A stretch of DNA of 64,000 bases from an uncultured Bacteroidales bacterium (GCA_902798685.1 CADBXO010000019.1:35804-99803); one strand, 5' to 3'; positions 26,373-37,187 are shown, counted from the first letter of the stretch. Made by a program: numbers and translations. The notes: a model not told the origin generated them from the sequence alone.

Positions 26373-27764
26373 ATGAACGTAAAGTTTGAGAATGTAAGCA
26401 AGGTACAGGGCCTGCTTACCGTCAGCATGGACAAAGCTGATTATCAGGAGAATGTAGACAAGGCACTTAAGGATGCCAGAAAGAAAGTTCAGATGCCGGG
26501 TTTCCGTCCGGGTATGGTTCCCATGAGCCTTGTACAGAAGATGTACGGAAAATCTATCAAAGCCGATGAAATCAACAAGCTCCTTCAGGAGAAGGTGTTC
26601 GGTTACATCAAGGATAACAAGATCGATATGCTGGGCGAGCCGCTTCCCAATGAGGAGAAGGAGGCCGGAATGAGCCTGGATGATGACAACCAGATATTCT
26701 ACTTTGACATAGCTCTTGCTCCCAAGTTCGATGCTCAGATCGGTAAGGACGATGCCATTACCTATTACGAGATTAAGGTGACCCCCGAGATGGTAGACGG
26801 TCAGGTTAAGGCTTACACTCAGCAGAACGGTCATTACGAGCAGGTTGACGCTTATCAGGACAAGGACGTTGTAAAGGGTCAGCTCGTTGAGCTGAACGCC
26901 GACGGTACAGCCAAGGAGGGCGGTATCGTAGTAGAGGGTGCAACCCTTATGCCCGAGTACATCAAGGCTGCCGCTCAGAAGAAGCTTTTTGCCAAGGCCA
27001 AGAAGGGTGACGTTATCAAGTTCAACCCCTCAAAGGCTTATGAGGGCAACGCTATAGAGATCTCTTCACTCCTGAACAAGAAGAAGGAGGAGGTAGAGGG
27101 TCTCACCGCCGATTTCTCACTCACCATCCAGGATATCACCCGTTTCGTTGAGAGCGAGCTGAACCAGGAGGTGTTTGACCGTGTATTCGGTAAGGACGTC
27201 GTTAAGGACGAGGCCGGTTTCCGCGCCAAGGTTGAGGAGTCTCTGGCTCAGAGCTTCGTACCCGACAGCGACTACAAGTTCCTGCTTGACGTACGCGCTT
27301 ACCTGATGGAGAAGGTTGGTAAGCAGGAGTATGCCGAGGATCTGCTCAAGCGTATCATGAAGGCTAACAAGCCCGACGCTCAGGATGATGAGGCTACATT
27401 CCAGCGCAGCCTTGAGGAGCTCACATGGCACCTCATCCAGGAGAAGCTGGTAGAAAAGTACTCAATCAAGGTTGAGGATGCCGATATCAAGGCAATGGCC
27501 CGCGAGGCAACACGCGCCCAGTTCGCTCAGTACGGCATGATGAATATCCCCGATGAGCTGCTCGACAACTACTCAAAGGAGATGCTCAAGAAGCGTGAGA
27601 CCGTTGACGGTCTTGTAAACCGCGCCATTGAGTCAAAGCTGACCGCAGCCCTCAAGAAGGATGTTAAGCTCAAGAGCAAGAAGGTTACCGTTGACGAGTT
27701 CAACAAGCTTTTTGAGCCCGCAGCCGAGGCTGCTCCCAAAGCAAAGAAAACCACAAAGAAATAA
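26373..27764 (+). CDS. tig: trigger factor
   Basis: Ribosome-associated chaperone for nascent chains. At 463 residues it has an N-terminal ribosome-binding domain with GFRPGMVPMSLVQKMYG (a variant of the GFRxGKxP signature), a degenerate FKBP-type middle domain, and a long helical C-terminal domain ending in a Lys-rich tail (KAKKTTKK). The sequence is divergent from Proteobacterial Tig, as usual in Bacteroidota. It leads the tig-clpP-clpX run, spacing 12 bp to clpP. Confidence 0.93.
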   Translation: MNVKFENVSKVQGLLTVSMDKADYQENVDKALKDARKKVQMPGFRPGMVPMSLVQKMYGKSIKADEINKLLQEKVFGYIKDNKIDMLGEPLPNEEKEAGMSLDDDNQIFYFDIALAPKFDAQIGKDDAITYYEIKVTPEMVDGQVKAYTQQNGHYEQVDAYQDKDVVKGQLVELNADGTAKEGGIVVEGATLMPEYIKAAAQKKLFAKAKKGDVIKFNPSKAYEGNAIEISSLLNKKKEEVEGLTADFSLTIQDITRFVESELNQEVFDRVFGKDVVKDEAGFRAKVEESLAQSFVPDSDYKFLLDVRAYLMEKVGKQEYAEDLLKRIMKANKPDAQDDEATFQRSLEELTWHLIQEKLVEKYSIKVEDADIKAMAREATRAQFAQYGMMNIPDELLDNYSKEMLKKRETVDGLVNRAIESKLTAALKKDVKLKSKKVTVDEFNKLFEPAAEAAPKAKKTTKK

Positions 27765-27776
27765 AACCCAAGAGCT

Positions 27777-28442
27777 ATGGACGATTTCCGTAAATTCGCT
27801 GTCCGCCATCTCGGAATGAACAGCCAGACATTGGATGATGTCATCAAGGCAGAGTCCCAGTATCTGAACCCCTATATCCTTGAGGAGCGTCAGTTGAACG
27901 TTACCCAGATGGACGTGTTCTCACGTCTCATGATGGACCGCATCATATTCCTGGGTACGGAAATCAGCGACTATACAGCCAACACCATTCAGGCTCAGTT
28001 GCTCTATCTCGACTCTGTGGATTCAACAAAAGAGATCTCGATTTATCTGAATTCCCCCGGCGGCAGTGTAACTGCCGGACTGGGAATTTATGATACAATG
28101 CAGTTCATCTCAAGCCCCGTTGCCACCATCTGCACAGGCATGGCTGCCAGCATGGCCGCCGTACTGCTTGTAGCCGGTCAGGAGGGCAAACGCTCGGCTC
28201 TGCCTCACAGCCGCGTCATGATACATCAGCCTCTGGGCGGTGTTCAGGGTCAGGCAAGTGACATTGAGATTACTGCCCGCGAGATCCAGAAGATGAAGAA
28301 AGAACTTTACACAATCATATCAGAACATTCACACACTCCGTTTGACAAGGTGTGGGCTGACAGTGACCGTGACTACTGGATGTCGGCTCAGGAGGCCAAG
28401 GAGTATGGTATGATTGATCAGGTTTTGGAGAAACGCAAATAA
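27777..28442 (+). CDS. clpP: ATP-dependent Clp protease proteolytic subunit
   Basis: Serine protease that forms the tetradecameric barrel of ClpXP. The 221 residues contain the catalytic Ser (GMAASMAAV near residue 125), His (VMIHQPLGG near 149) and Asp (SDRDYWMSA near 200). It has IYLNSPGGSVTAGLGIYD for substrate binding. It is followed by clpX after 6 bp. Confidence 0.97.
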   Translation: MDDFRKFAVRHLGMNSQTLDDVIKAESQYLNPYILEERQLNVTQMDVFSRLMMDRIIFLGTEISDYTANTIQAQLLYLDSVDSTKEISIYLNSPGGSVTAGLGIYDTMQFISSPVATICTGMAASMAAVLLVAGQEGKRSALPHSRVMIHQPLGGVQGQASDIEITAREIQKMKKELYTIISEHSHTPFDKVWADSDRDYWMSAQEAKEYGMIDQVLEKRK

Positions 28443-28448
28443 CGGATA

Positions 28449-29675
28449 ATGGCAGGTAAGAAGGGACAGTATTGCAGTTTCTGCGGACGTAGCGACAAGG
28501 AGGTGGGTTTTCTCATCACCGGTATTGACGGTTGTATCTGCAACGAGTGCGTTGAGCGCGCTGCGGAGATAGTACGTGATGCCAAGCAGAGTGGCGAGAA
28601 GCCTTCATTCACCATGGAATCCGTGCCCAAGCCAAAGGAGATCAAGAAGTTCCTTGATGACTATGTGATTGGTCAGGATGCCGCCAAGCGCTATCTTTCT
28701 GTTGCCGTTTACAACCATTACAAACGTATCACTCAGCCTGAGACCGATGATATTGACATAGAGAAGAGCAATATCATCCTGGTAGGCGCCACCGGAACCG
28801 GTAAGACACTGCTTGCCAAGACCATAGCACGCCTGCTCAAAGTTCCTTTTACGATAGTTGACGCAACGGTTCTGACTGAAGCCGGTTATGTGGGCGAGGA
28901 TGTCGAGAGCATCCTGTCACGTCTGCTTCAGGTGGCCGATTATGATGTGGCCGCAGCAGAACGCGGAATTGTATTCATCGATGAAATTGACAAGATAGCC
29001 CGTAAGAGCGACAACCCCTCCATTACACGTGACGTGAGCGGAGAGGGTGTTCAGCAGGGCCTGCTCAAACTGCTTGAAGGTACAGTTGTCAACGTGCCCC
29101 CTCAGGGAGGACGCAAACATCCCGAACAGAAGTTCATTCAGGTTGACACCAAGAACATCCTGTTCATTTGCGGAGGTGCCTTTGACGGTATAGAGCGCAA
29201 GATAGCAAACCGCCTGAACACCCAGGTGGTGGGATTCGACTCAGTGGAGCAGCGCAGCAAGGTTGACCTTAACAACCTCATGAAGTATGTTTCACCCCAG
29301 GATCTCAAGTCATTCGGACTCATCCCCGAAATCATAGGCCGTCTGCCGGTTGTAACCAGCCTTCAGCCGCTGGACCGCGAGGCTCTCAGAAACATTCTTA
29401 CAGAACCCAAGAACTCAATAGTCCGCCAGTATGTGAAGATATTCAGTCTGGACGGAGTGGAACTTACATTCCAGCCCGAGGTTCTGGATTTCATCGTTGA
29501 CAAGGCCATAGAGTTCAAGCTCGGAGCGCGTGGCCTGAGGTCTATTGTGGAGACCATTATGATCGATGCCATGTACGAGATACCGTCATCGTCAAAGAAG
29601 AGCTATACCGTGACTCTGGATTACGCAAAGAGCCAGCTTGATAAGGCCGATGGTGCCGTATTCGAGAAAGCCTGA
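28449..29675 (+). CDS. clpX: ATP-dependent Clp protease ATP-binding subunit ClpX
   Basis: AAA+ unfoldase that feeds substrates to ClpP. At 408 residues it has the N-terminal zinc domain (CSFCGRSD and CICNECVE), Walker A GATGTGKT near residue 113, pore loop GYVGEDVES, Walker [11 protein letters not shown], the [19 protein letters not shown] segment, and sensor 2 GARGLRS. Full length. Confidence 0.97.
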   Translation: MAGKKGQYCSFCGRSDKEVGFLITGIDGCICNECVERAAEIVRDAKQSGEKPSFTMESVPKPKEIKKFLDDYVIGQDAAKRYLSVAVYNHYKRITQPETDDIDIEKSNIILVGATGTGKTLLAKTIARLLKVPFTIVDATVLTEAGYVGEDVESILSRLLQVADYDVAAAERGIVFIDEIDKIARKSDNPSITRDVSGEGVQQGLLKLLEGTVVNVPPQGGRKHPEQKFIQVDTKNILFICGGAFDGIERKIANRLNTQVVGFDSVEQRSKVDLNNLMKYVSPQDLKSFGLIPEIIGRLPVVTSLQPLDREALRNILTEPKNSIVRQYVKIFSLDGVELTFQPEVLDFIVDKAIEFKLGARGLRSIVETIMIDAMYEIPSSSKKSYTVTLDYAKSQLDKADGAVFEKA

Positions 29676-29723
29676 CGCGCAGCGGTCATTTTAAATTTAT
29701 TTGAATTTTTTTTCGTCAAAAAG

Positions 29724-29756
29724 TTTGCAAGTATGAAATACTTGTACTTAACTTTG
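29724..29756 (+). promoter_or_regulatory. recQ promoter with an internal palindrome
   Basis: The -7 box TAACTTTG (29749-29756) and a TTTG (29724-29727) in the -33 position. Between them lies a perfect inverted repeat CAAGTAT-GAA-ATACTTG (29728-29744), in the spacer where a repressor would block polymerase. The 124-bp gap between clpX and recQ holds nothing else. Confidence 0.6.
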
Positions 29757-29799
29757 TTTTCTATCGCTATAGAAATTTGGATGAATATTTAATGTTTGT

Positions 29800-31980
29800 A
29801 TGGCAAAGGATGTGAATCTGCAGGAAATACTGAAAGTTCATTTCGGATTCGATACTTTCAAGGGAGATCAGGAGGCTATCATCCGCAATCTGATGGCCGG
29901 CAAGGATACGTTCGTGCTTATGCCTACGGGTGGCGGAAAGTCTTTGTGCTATCAGCTCCCCGCCCTTGTTATGGACGGAACGGCTATTGTGATATCGCCG
30001 CTCATCGCCCTTATGAAGAACCAGGTGGATGCCATGCGTAACCTCAGCGAGGAGGACGGCATCGCACACTTCATCAACTCTTCACTCAACAAGACATCTA
30101 TCGATCTTGTAAAGGCCGATATCCTGAGTGGCAAGACCAAGCTCCTCTATGTGGCTCCCGAGTCACTGACCAAAGAGGAGAATGTGGATTTCCTCAAGAA
30201 GGTAAAGATATCATTCTACGCCATCGATGAGGCACACTGTATTTCAGAGTGGGGTCATGATTTCCGCCCTGAGTACCGTAAGATCAGAGACATAGTTAAG
30301 GAGATAGGATTAGCTCCCATTATCGCATTGACAGCAACAGCTACAAATAAGGTTCGTGATGACATCAAGAAGAATCTGGGCATTCAGGATGCCAAGGATT
30401 TCAAGTCATCATTCAACCGCCCCAACCTCTACTATGAGGTAAGACCCAAGACCAAGAACGTCGACAAGGACATCATAAAGTTCATCAAATCCAATCCCGG
30501 CAAGTCAGGTATCATCTACTGCCTCTCCCGCAAGAAGGTTGAGGAGCTGGCTGAGATACTTCAGGCCAATGACATATCGGCCATGGCTTATCACGCCGGC
30601 ATGGAGGCAGCCGCACGCAGCAAGACGCAGGACGCCTTCATCATGGAGAAGATTGATGTAATTGTGGCAACCATCGCGTTCGGAATGGGTATTGACAAGC
30701 CCGATGTACGTTACGTAATCCATTACGACATCCCCAAGAGCCTTGAAGGCTACTATCAGGAGACAGGCCGTGCAGGACGTGACGGCGGTGAGGGCCAGTG
30801 CATAGCATTCTACAACAGCAAGGATGTCCAGAAACTTGAAAAGTTCCTTGAGGGCAAGCCGCTGGCAGAGCAGGATATAGGCCGTCAGCTGCTGGCTGAG
30901 ACCACCGCCTACTGCGAGTCATCAGTATGCCGCCGCAAGCTGCTGCTCCACTATTTCGGTGAGAACTATGAGGAGGACAACTGCGGAAACTGCGACAACT
31001 GCCTGAATCCCAAGAAACAGGTTGAGGCACAGCAGCTGCTCGAGACAGTTCTGGAGTGCATACTGGCCGTGAAGGAGAACTTCAAGGCAGACTATATCAT
31101 CGATATGCTCCTGGGTAAGGAGACATCCGAGATCACAGACCATATGCATGATGACCTGGAGGTGTTCGGCTCAGGTTCCGATGAGGAGGAGAAGACCTGG
31201 AACGCCGTTATCCGTCAGGCTCTGATTGCCGGCTATATACGCAAGGACGTTGAGAACTACGGCCTGCTCAAGATAACCGATGAGGGACGTGACTTCCTCA
31301 AGAACCCCAAGTCATTCATGATCGTTGAGGACAAGGAGTTTGAGGATGATGAGACCGAGGGCCCGATGCGCGGTGGCGGCTCATTCGCCGTTGACCCTGA
31401 GCTCTATTCAATGCTCAAGGACCTGCGCAAGAAACTCTCCAAGCATCTGCAGCTGCCGCCGTACGTAATCTTCCAGGATCCTTCACTGGAGGCAATGGCC
31501 ACCACTTATCCTGTAACCATTGACGAACTCCAGAACATTCCGGGCGTAGGTGCAGGCAAGGCTAAGCGTTACGGCCAGGAGTTCATCGACCTCATCAAGC
31601 GTCATGTAGAGGAGAATGAGATTGAGCGTCCCGAGGATCTGCGCGTACGTACCGTAGCCAACAAGTCCAAGCTCAAGGTAAGCATAATCCAGAGCATTGA
31701 CATGAAGGTGGCTCTTGACGATATAGCAATAAGCAAGGGTATTGACTTTGACGAGCTCCTTACAGAGATTGAGGCCATCGTCAATTCCGGTACCAAGCTT
31801 GACATTGACTACTTCATAGAGAGCGTGATGGATGATGACCGTGCCGAGGATATCTATGAATATTTCCGTGAGTCAGAGAGTGATTCGATAGATGATGCGA
31901 TTGACGAACTTGGTGATGACTACAGCGAGGAGGAGATCCGCCTGGTACGAATCAAGTTCATTTCAGAAATGGGTAACTAA
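29800..31980 (+). CDS. recQ: ATP-dependent DNA helicase RecQ
   Basis: 3'-5' DNA helicase for recombination and fork repair. The 726 residues show motif I PTGGGKSLCYQ near 40, DEAHCISEWGHDF near 143, TATATNKV, the YCLSRKKVEELA motif IV region, QETGRAGRDG motif VI, the RecQ zinc cluster (CRRKLLLHYFGE, CGNCDNC near 390), a winged-helix domain, and an HRDC domain (near 540-600, NIPGVGAGKAKRYGQEF). About 100 further acidic residues at the C-terminus (IDDAIDELGDDYSEEE) are usual for the Bacteroidota form. guaB follows after 13 bp. Confidence 0.96.
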   Translation: MAKDVNLQEILKVHFGFDTFKGDQEAIIRNLMAGKDTFVLMPTGGGKSLCYQLPALVMDGTAIVISPLIALMKNQVDAMRNLSEEDGIAHFINSSLNKTSIDLVKADILSGKTKLLYVAPESLTKEENVDFLKKVKISFYAIDEAHCISEWGHDFRPEYRKIRDIVKEIGLAPIIALTATATNKVRDDIKKNLGIQDAKDFKSSFNRPNLYYEVRPKTKNVDKDIIKFIKSNPGKSGIIYCLSRKKVEELAEILQANDISAMAYHAGMEAAARSKTQDAFIMEKIDVIVATIAFGMGIDKPDVRYVIHYDIPKSLEGYYQETGRAGRDGGEGQCIAFYNSKDVQKLEKFLEGKPLAEQDIGRQLLAETTAYCESSVCRRKLLLHYFGENYEEDNCGNCDNCLNPKKQVEAQQLLETVLECILAVKENFKADYIIDMLLGKETSEITDHMHDDLEVFGSGSDEEEKTWNAVIRQALIAGYIRKDVENYGLLKITDEGRDFLKNPKSFMIVEDKEFEDDETEGPMRGGGSFAVDPELYSMLKDLRKKLSKHLQLPPYVIFQDPSLEAMATTYPVTIDELQNIPGVGAGKAKRYGQEFIDLIKRHVEENEIERPEDLRVRTVANKSKLKVSIIQSIDMKVALDDIAISKGIDFDELLTEIEAIVNSGTKLDIDYFIESVMDDDRAEDIYEYFRESESDSIDDAIDELGDDYSEEEIRLVRIKFISEMGN

Positions 31981-31993
31981 ACAACAAAATATT

Positions 31994-33469
31994 ATGTCAT
32001 TTTTAGAAGATAGAGTTGCAATGGAAGGACTAACGTTTGACGATGTCCTGCTTATTCCCGCTTATTCAGAGGTTCTGCCGCGTGACATCAATCTTACTTC
32101 AAGATTCTCACGCAACATCACCCTCAACATCCCGTTTGTGACAGCAGCTATGGATACCGTAACTGAGTCACGCATGGCTATCGCCATCGCCCGCGAGGGT
32201 GGTATCGGTGTTATCCACAAGAATATGCCTATAGCAGAACAGGCCCGTCAGGTGGCAATCGTCAAGCGTGCTGAGAACGGAATGATATATGACCCCGTGA
32301 CCATTCTCCGTTCAAATACAATCAAGGATGCTCTTGCACTGATGTCAGAGTATCACATCGGCGGTATACCCGTAGTTGAAGAGGACGGCACACTGTGCGG
32401 TATCGTTACCAACCGTGACCTGCGTTTCCAGCGTAATTATGACGTCAAGATCGAGGATGTCATGACCAAGGAGAACCTGGTTACCACACACCAGCAGGTT
32501 GACATGGAGGCTGCTTCACAGATCCTCCAGGAGAACAAGATCGAGAAACTGCCGGTTGTTGACAACAACGGTAAACTGGTAGGACTTATCACATACAAGG
32601 ATATCACCAAGGCCAAGGACAAACCCATGGCATGCAAGGACAGCAAGGGCCGTCTGCGCGTAGCCGCAGGTGTAGGCGTTACAGCCGATACACTGGACCG
32701 TATGTCAGCCCTGGTTGAGGCCGGTGCCGATGCAATCGTAATCGATACCGCCCACGGTCACACCAAGAGCGTTATTGCAAAGCTCAAGGAGGCCAAGGCA
32801 AGCTTCAAGAACATAGATATCGTTGTAGGTAACATTGCAACCGGTGCTGCCGCCAAGATGCTTGTTGAGGCAGGTGCCGATGCAGTTAAGGTCGGTATGG
32901 GTCCCGGTTCAATCTGCACCACCCGTATCATTGCCGGTATCGGCGTACCTCAGGTTTCAGCCGTTTATGACGTTTACTCAGCCATCAAGGGCTCAGGTGT
33001 TCCAATCATTGCTGACGGCGGTCTGCGCTATTCAGGTGATGTTGTCAAGGCTCTTGCAGCCGGTGGTGACAGCGTAATGTTCGGATCACTCGTAGCCGGT
33101 ACTGAGGAGTCACCCGGTGAGACCATCATCTTTAACGGACGTAAGTTCAAATCATATCGTGGCATGGGTTCTCTGGAGGCTATGGAGAACGGTTCAAAGG
33201 ACCGCTACTTCCAGGCCGATACCAAGGATGCCCGCAAACTGGTTCCCGAGGGAATCGCAGCCCGCGTTCCTTACAAGGGAACTCTTTACGAGGTTGTTTA
33301 TCAGCTTGCAGGCGGTCTGCGCTCAGGAATGGGCTATTGCGGCGCTCCCAATATCGACAAGCTGCATGAAGCCAAGTTCGTACGCATAACCAACGCCGGC
33401 ATGAACGAGAGCCACCCGCATGATGTGGCAATCACAAGCGAGGCTCCCAACTACAGCCGCCACGAATAA
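31994..33469 (+). CDS. guaB: inosine-5'-monophosphate dehydrogenase
   Basis: Oxidises IMP to XMP, the committed step to guanine nucleotides. At 491 residues it has the TIM barrel interrupted by a CBS pair (about 95-215, with [21 protein letters not shown]), the active-site loop GPGSICTTR with its cysteine near residue 308, [18 protein letters not shown] and the mobile flap ([10 protein letters not shown]). The ATG at 31994 ([17 protein letters not shown]) is used; longer extensions would run into recQ. Confidence 0.97.
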   Translation: MSFLEDRVAMEGLTFDDVLLIPAYSEVLPRDINLTSRFSRNITLNIPFVTAAMDTVTESRMAIAIAREGGIGVIHKNMPIAEQARQVAIVKRAENGMIYDPVTILRSNTIKDALALMSEYHIGGIPVVEEDGTLCGIVTNRDLRFQRNYDVKIEDVMTKENLVTTHQQVDMEAASQILQENKIEKLPVVDNNGKLVGLITYKDITKAKDKPMACKDSKGRLRVAAGVGVTADTLDRMSALVEAGADAIVIDTAHGHTKSVIAKLKEAKASFKNIDIVVGNIATGAAAKMLVEAGADAVKVGMGPGSICTTRIIAGIGVPQVSAVYDVYSAIKGSGVPIIADGGLRYSGDVVKALAAGGDSVMFGSLVAGTEESPGETIIFNGRKFKSYRGMGSLEAMENGSKDRYFQADTKDARKLVPEGIAARVPYKGTLYEVVYQLAGGLRSGMGYCGAPNIDKLHEAKFVRITNAGMNESHPHDVAITSEAPNYSRHE

Positions 33470-33484
33470 CATTAACCAAAGCTT

Positions 33485-34909
33485 ATGAGACGTATCCTTT
33501 TATGCATTGTTTCCGTCTTGCTGTGCATGCCGTTGTTTGCGCAGGATAATCCTGTTGTGATGACGGTAGGTGGATATGATGTAACACAGTCGGAGTTTGA
33601 GTATTTTTTCTGGAAGAACAATCCTGATTCAGTTGTTTCAAAGAAGGTCATCAATCAGTATGCTGACATGTATCTTAATTACAAACTTAAGGTTCTGGCA
33701 GCGATTGATGAGGGTCTGGATCAGACTGAATCATTCCTGAGCGAATACCAGATGTGCCGTGAGATGCAGGCGGAGGACTATATCATGGACAAGGATTTTC
33801 TGGAAATGGTGGCCAGAAGCACTTTTGAGGAGTCACAGGCTCAGGTAGGTGACCTGGGACTGGCTCATCTCTTTGTCATGTCGTCATTTCCCGATGAAAA
33901 TGCAGGAGAGACCTTAGAGGACAGCTATAAACTGATGCAGTCCATATATGCCAGACTCAAGGCCGGTGAGTCTTTCCAGTCTCTGGCCCGTCAGTATTCC
34001 ACTGATGACCTGGCTGAGAATGGAGGTGAGGCCGGTTGGGTATCCAGAAACCAGCTTCCTGATGAGATAACTGAGATAGTATTCTCACTCAAGGACAACG
34101 AGTTCAGTAAGCCGTTCGTTTCAGATGGTATCTGCTTCATAGTCATGGTTGACGGACACCGTCAGCTGGGTTCCTATGAGGAGAATAAGCATGACATATA
34201 CAATTGGCTTGTTGAGTCTGGCGCCTATGATGAGGCAAAACGCCGCAAAGCCAATGAGTATGCTGAAAACCTTGGATGGACCGAGCGTGATGATGAGGCT
34301 GTAGCCCGTCTGGACAGTCTGCTTGATGAGGTGGAGCCTGAGTTCGGAAATCTGGCCAGAGAGTATCATGACGGACTGCTTGTGTTTGATATAAGCAACC
34401 GTGAAATATGGGAGAGGGTTTCAAACCACCCGGAGGAGCTGGAGAGCTATTACCAGTCCCATACCAAACAGTTCAAGTTTGACAAGCCCGCTTTCAGAGG
34501 CATGGTGCTGTTCTGCCGCAGTGAGAATGATTACAACTATATCAAACCGATTCTGGAGAGGACCGATCGGAGTGAATGGGTAGATTCAATTCTTGCATAT
34601 AACGGTACTGATGTAAAGATCCGTGTCTTGAGAGGTGATCTTGAAACAGGTCTTTTCCATCAGGGACAGAATGAATATGTTGACAAGATAGTATTCGGCA
34701 ACGGAGATTTTAAGCCGATGGCAGGTTATCCCTACGTCAATGTAGTAGGAAAAGTTGTCAAGAAGCCCGAACAGATCATGGATGTTGCCGGTGATGTCGC
34801 TGACCAGTATCAGAAATATCTTGAAAACGAGTGGCTCAAGCGCCTCAAGAGCAAATACAAATACAAAATCAACAAGAAGGCTCTCAAAAAGGTCTGCCAG
34901 GTTAAATGA
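33485..34909 (+). CDS. periplasmic PpiC/parvulin-type peptidyl-prolyl isomerase
   Basis: A 474-residue exported folding factor with a signal peptide (MRRILLCIVSVLLCMPLFAQ). After a SurA-N-like helical region comes one parvulin domain at about residues 115-225 (LGLAHLFVMSS, FQSLARQYSTDDLAENGGEAGWVSRNQLPDEI, FSKPFVSDGICFIVMV). The C-terminal half is helical with weak parvulin resemblance. It is the first of three genes encoding parvulin-like periplasmic proteins, spaced or overlapping by a few bases, leading to an OstA-like LPS protein, which argues for a role in outer-membrane protein assembly. Confidence 0.88.
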   Translation: MRRILLCIVSVLLCMPLFAQDNPVVMTVGGYDVTQSEFEYFFWKNNPDSVVSKKVINQYADMYLNYKLKVLAAIDEGLDQTESFLSEYQMCREMQAEDYIMDKDFLEMVARSTFEESQAQVGDLGLAHLFVMSSFPDENAGETLEDSYKLMQSIYARLKAGESFQSLARQYSTDDLAENGGEAGWVSRNQLPDEITEIVFSLKDNEFSKPFVSDGICFIVMVDGHRQLGSYEENKHDIYNWLVESGAYDEAKRRKANEYAENLGWTERDDEAVARLDSLLDEVEPEFGNLAREYHDGLLVFDISNREIWERVSNHPEELESYYQSHTKQFKFDKPAFRGMVLFCRSENDYNYIKPILERTDRSEWVDSILAYNGTDVKIRVLRGDLETGLFHQGQNEYVDKIVFGNGDFKPMAGYPYVNVVGKVVKKPEQIMDVAGDVADQYQKYLENEWLKRLKSKYKYKINKKALKKVCQVK

Positions 34910-35793
34910 TGAAAACACAGCTGTCACGTAAGAGTTTATACGCAGGATTGTTCGCTCTCCTGTCCATCTCATTGCTTGTTTCCTGCAAATGGAACAAGAG
35001 CGTGACCGAATACGTTTACGGCAAGACCCCGATAGTTGAGATAGGTACCGATGTCCTTTACGAGGAGGATATCAAACAGGTGCTTCCGCTGGGTCTGTCG
35101 GATGCTGACAGTACGCTGTTTGCCCAGCAGTTCATCAAGAACTGGGCGCAGGATGTGCTTTTCTATCAGAATGCAATCCGTAACATTCCCGATACCAAGG
35201 ATATCGACCGTCTGGTTGAGAACTACCGCCGCTCACTCATTGAACATGAGTACCAGCGTCGTCTTATCGAACAGAAGTTCTCATCGGAAATATCGGATGA
35301 AGACATAGAGCAGTTCTACAATGATAACGAACGCCTGTTCGTACTGGATGAATCGCTGCTCAAGGGATTGTTCCTTAAGATATCCAACAAATCACATGAC
35401 CTGTCCGATATAAGAAAACTCTACACTCTGCAGGATGACGAGTCCTTTGAGGAGATTGAGAAATACAGTATCCGCAATGCCGCACGCTGCGAGTTCTTCT
35501 ATGACAACTGGCGTACGGTAGCTGAGATTGAGGTGCTGCTTCCGGCGTTGGATAAACCGCTTGAAGCCCAGCTCAAGAACGGAGGCGGTTTTGAGTTCAA
35601 GGATGAAGAGTACATATACCTGCTCAATGTGAGTGAGTATGCACCCAAAGGCGGTATCGAACCTCTGGATCATGCACGTTCACGAATCCGCGGACTGCTC
35701 ATCAACAGCAACGAGGTGTCATATATGAGAAAGATCAAGGAGGATCTGTATGACGCAGCCATTGAAAAGAACAGAATCATTTTCCATCAATAG
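34906..35793 (+). CDS. SurA-like lipoprotein with degenerate parvulin domain
   Basis: A 295-residue predicted lipoprotein; the signal ends LLVSCKWN, where the Cys would be lipidated. It has the SurA-N-type helical chaperone region (QQFIKNWAQDVLFYQNAI, NYRRSLIEHEYQRRLIE) and a C-terminal part that aligns loosely with a parvulin domain but lacks the family's GGxLG-type core, so isomerase activity is doubtful. It starts with ATG overlapping the upstream stop (ATGA) and ends 9 bp before the next PPIase gene. It probably acts as a membrane-tethered chaperone partner. Confidence 0.8.
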   Translation: MMKTQLSRKSLYAGLFALLSISLLVSCKWNKSVTEYVYGKTPIVEIGTDVLYEEDIKQVLPLGLSDADSTLFAQQFIKNWAQDVLFYQNAIRNIPDTKDIDRLVENYRRSLIEHEYQRRLIEQKFSSEISDEDIEQFYNDNERLFVLDESLLKGLFLKISNKSHDLSDIRKLYTLQDDESFEEIEKYSIRNAARCEFFYDNWRTVAEIEVLLPALDKPLEAQLKNGGGFEFKDEEYIYLLNVSEYAPKGGIEPLDHARSRIRGLLINSNEVSYMRKIKEDLYDAAIEKNRIIFHQ

Positions 35794-35802
35794 AAGATAC
35801 AA

Positions 35803-37170
35803 ATGAAGAAAAACATATTCATGATTGTCTGCCTGCTTTCGGCATGGTTCTTGGAGGCATCGGCCCAGAATAACATCATTGACGAGATTGTATGGGTTGT
35901 GGGTGATGAGGCAATCTATAAGTCAGAAGTGGAGGAAGCCCGCAGAGAGGGTCTTAAGCACGGTACACAGTGGGAGGGAGATCCCTATTGCGTGATACCG
36001 GAGCAGCTTGCAGTGAACAAACTGTTCCTGAATCAGGCCGAGCTTGACAGTATCTTTGTCAGTGATGAAGATGTCGAGGCCCAGGTGGATTATGACATGA
36101 AGGAACTGATGAACGACTTCGGCTCGGAGGAGAAGATTGAGGAGTATTATGACGGAATGACCATAGAACAGATACGCAGACGTATTACTGAGACACGCCG
36201 TCAGGGATATGTGATCAATGAAGTCCGCAAGAAGATAATGTCCAAGGTTAAGGTGACGCCTGCTGAGGTTAGACGTTATGTCAAGGATATGCCTGCCGAT
36301 GAGATTCCTTCCATCCCGACTCAGTTCGAGGTTCAGATACTGACCCAGGAGCCGGTCATCCCCCAGGAGGAGATAGATGCAGTTAAGGCTGAACTCCGCA
36401 ACTATATCGACAGGGCACAGTCCGGTGAGATCTCTTTCTCAACTCTGGCACGTCTCTATTCTGAAGATCCGGGTTCGGCACGTAACGGCGGTGACCTGGG
36501 TTTCTTTGGCCGTGGTGAGATGGTTTCAGAGTTCTCGACCGTGGCATTCAACATGACTGACCCCAACAAGATATCCAAGATAGTTGAGACGGAGTACGGA
36601 TACCATATCATTCAGTTCGTGGAGAGACTGGGTGACCGTGTAAGAGTACGTCATATCCTGCGCAAGCCCCGCGTTCCTATGGAGAGCGTAAACAATTGTC
36701 TGGCACGTCTGGATACCATAGCCAACGATATCCGTACAGGCAATCATACTTTTGAGTTCTGTGTAGCCGCATATTCTCAGGATAAGGATACCCGTAACAA
36801 CAATGGTCTGATGTCCCACAGTTCACAGCCCGGCGCTCCCGGAATATCCAAGTATACTCTTGATGAGCTTCCGCCTGATATTGCCAGAGTGGTAAACAGA
36901 ATGCACGTGGGTGAGATTTCTGATCCGTTCCCCGTACAGCTTAACAACGGAAAGACCATCTGTGCCATCGTCAAACTTAAGAACAAGATAAACGGACATA
37001 AGGCAAACATCTCTGAAGACTATGAGATCCTGTTTGATATAGTAAGCAGTATCCGTCAGCAGGAGGCTCTTGAGAAATGGGTCCGTGAAAAACAGCGTAC
37101 CACCTATGTCCGTATCAGCGAGGGTTGGAACGACTGTGACTTCATATATCCCGGATGGGGTAATTATTAA
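35803..37170 (+). CDS. SurA-like peptidyl-prolyl isomerase
   Basis: A 455-residue periplasmic chaperone/isomerase with a signal peptide (MKKNIFMIVCLLSAWFLEASAQ). It has a SurA N-terminal domain (NIIDEIVWVVGDEAIYKSEVEEA) and two parvulin domains: the first at about 175-275 with the classical FSTLARLYSEDPGSARNGGD and LGFFGRGEMV; the second at about 280-400, more diverged (DKDTRNNNGLM). SurA delivers nascent outer-membrane proteins, including LptD, to the BAM complex. The OstA-like gene follows after 17 bp. Confidence 0.9.
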   Translation: MKKNIFMIVCLLSAWFLEASAQNNIIDEIVWVVGDEAIYKSEVEEARREGLKHGTQWEGDPYCVIPEQLAVNKLFLNQAELDSIFVSDEDVEAQVDYDMKELMNDFGSEEKIEEYYDGMTIEQIRRRITETRRQGYVINEVRKKIMSKVKVTPAEVRRYVKDMPADEIPSIPTQFEVQILTQEPVIPQEEIDAVKAELRNYIDRAQSGEISFSTLARLYSEDPGSARNGGDLGFFGRGEMVSEFSTVAFNMTDPNKISKIVETEYGYHIIQFVERLGDRVRVRHILRKPRVPMESVNNCLARLDTIANDIRTGNHTFEFCVAAYSQDKDTRNNNGLMSHSSQPGAPGISKYTLDELPPDIARVVNRMHVGEISDPFPVQLNNGKTICAIVKLKNKINGHKANISEDYEILFDIVSSIRQQEALEKWVREKQRTTYVRISEGWNDCDFIYPGWGNY

Positions 37171-37187
37171 AGGGTAGCTATACCGCC

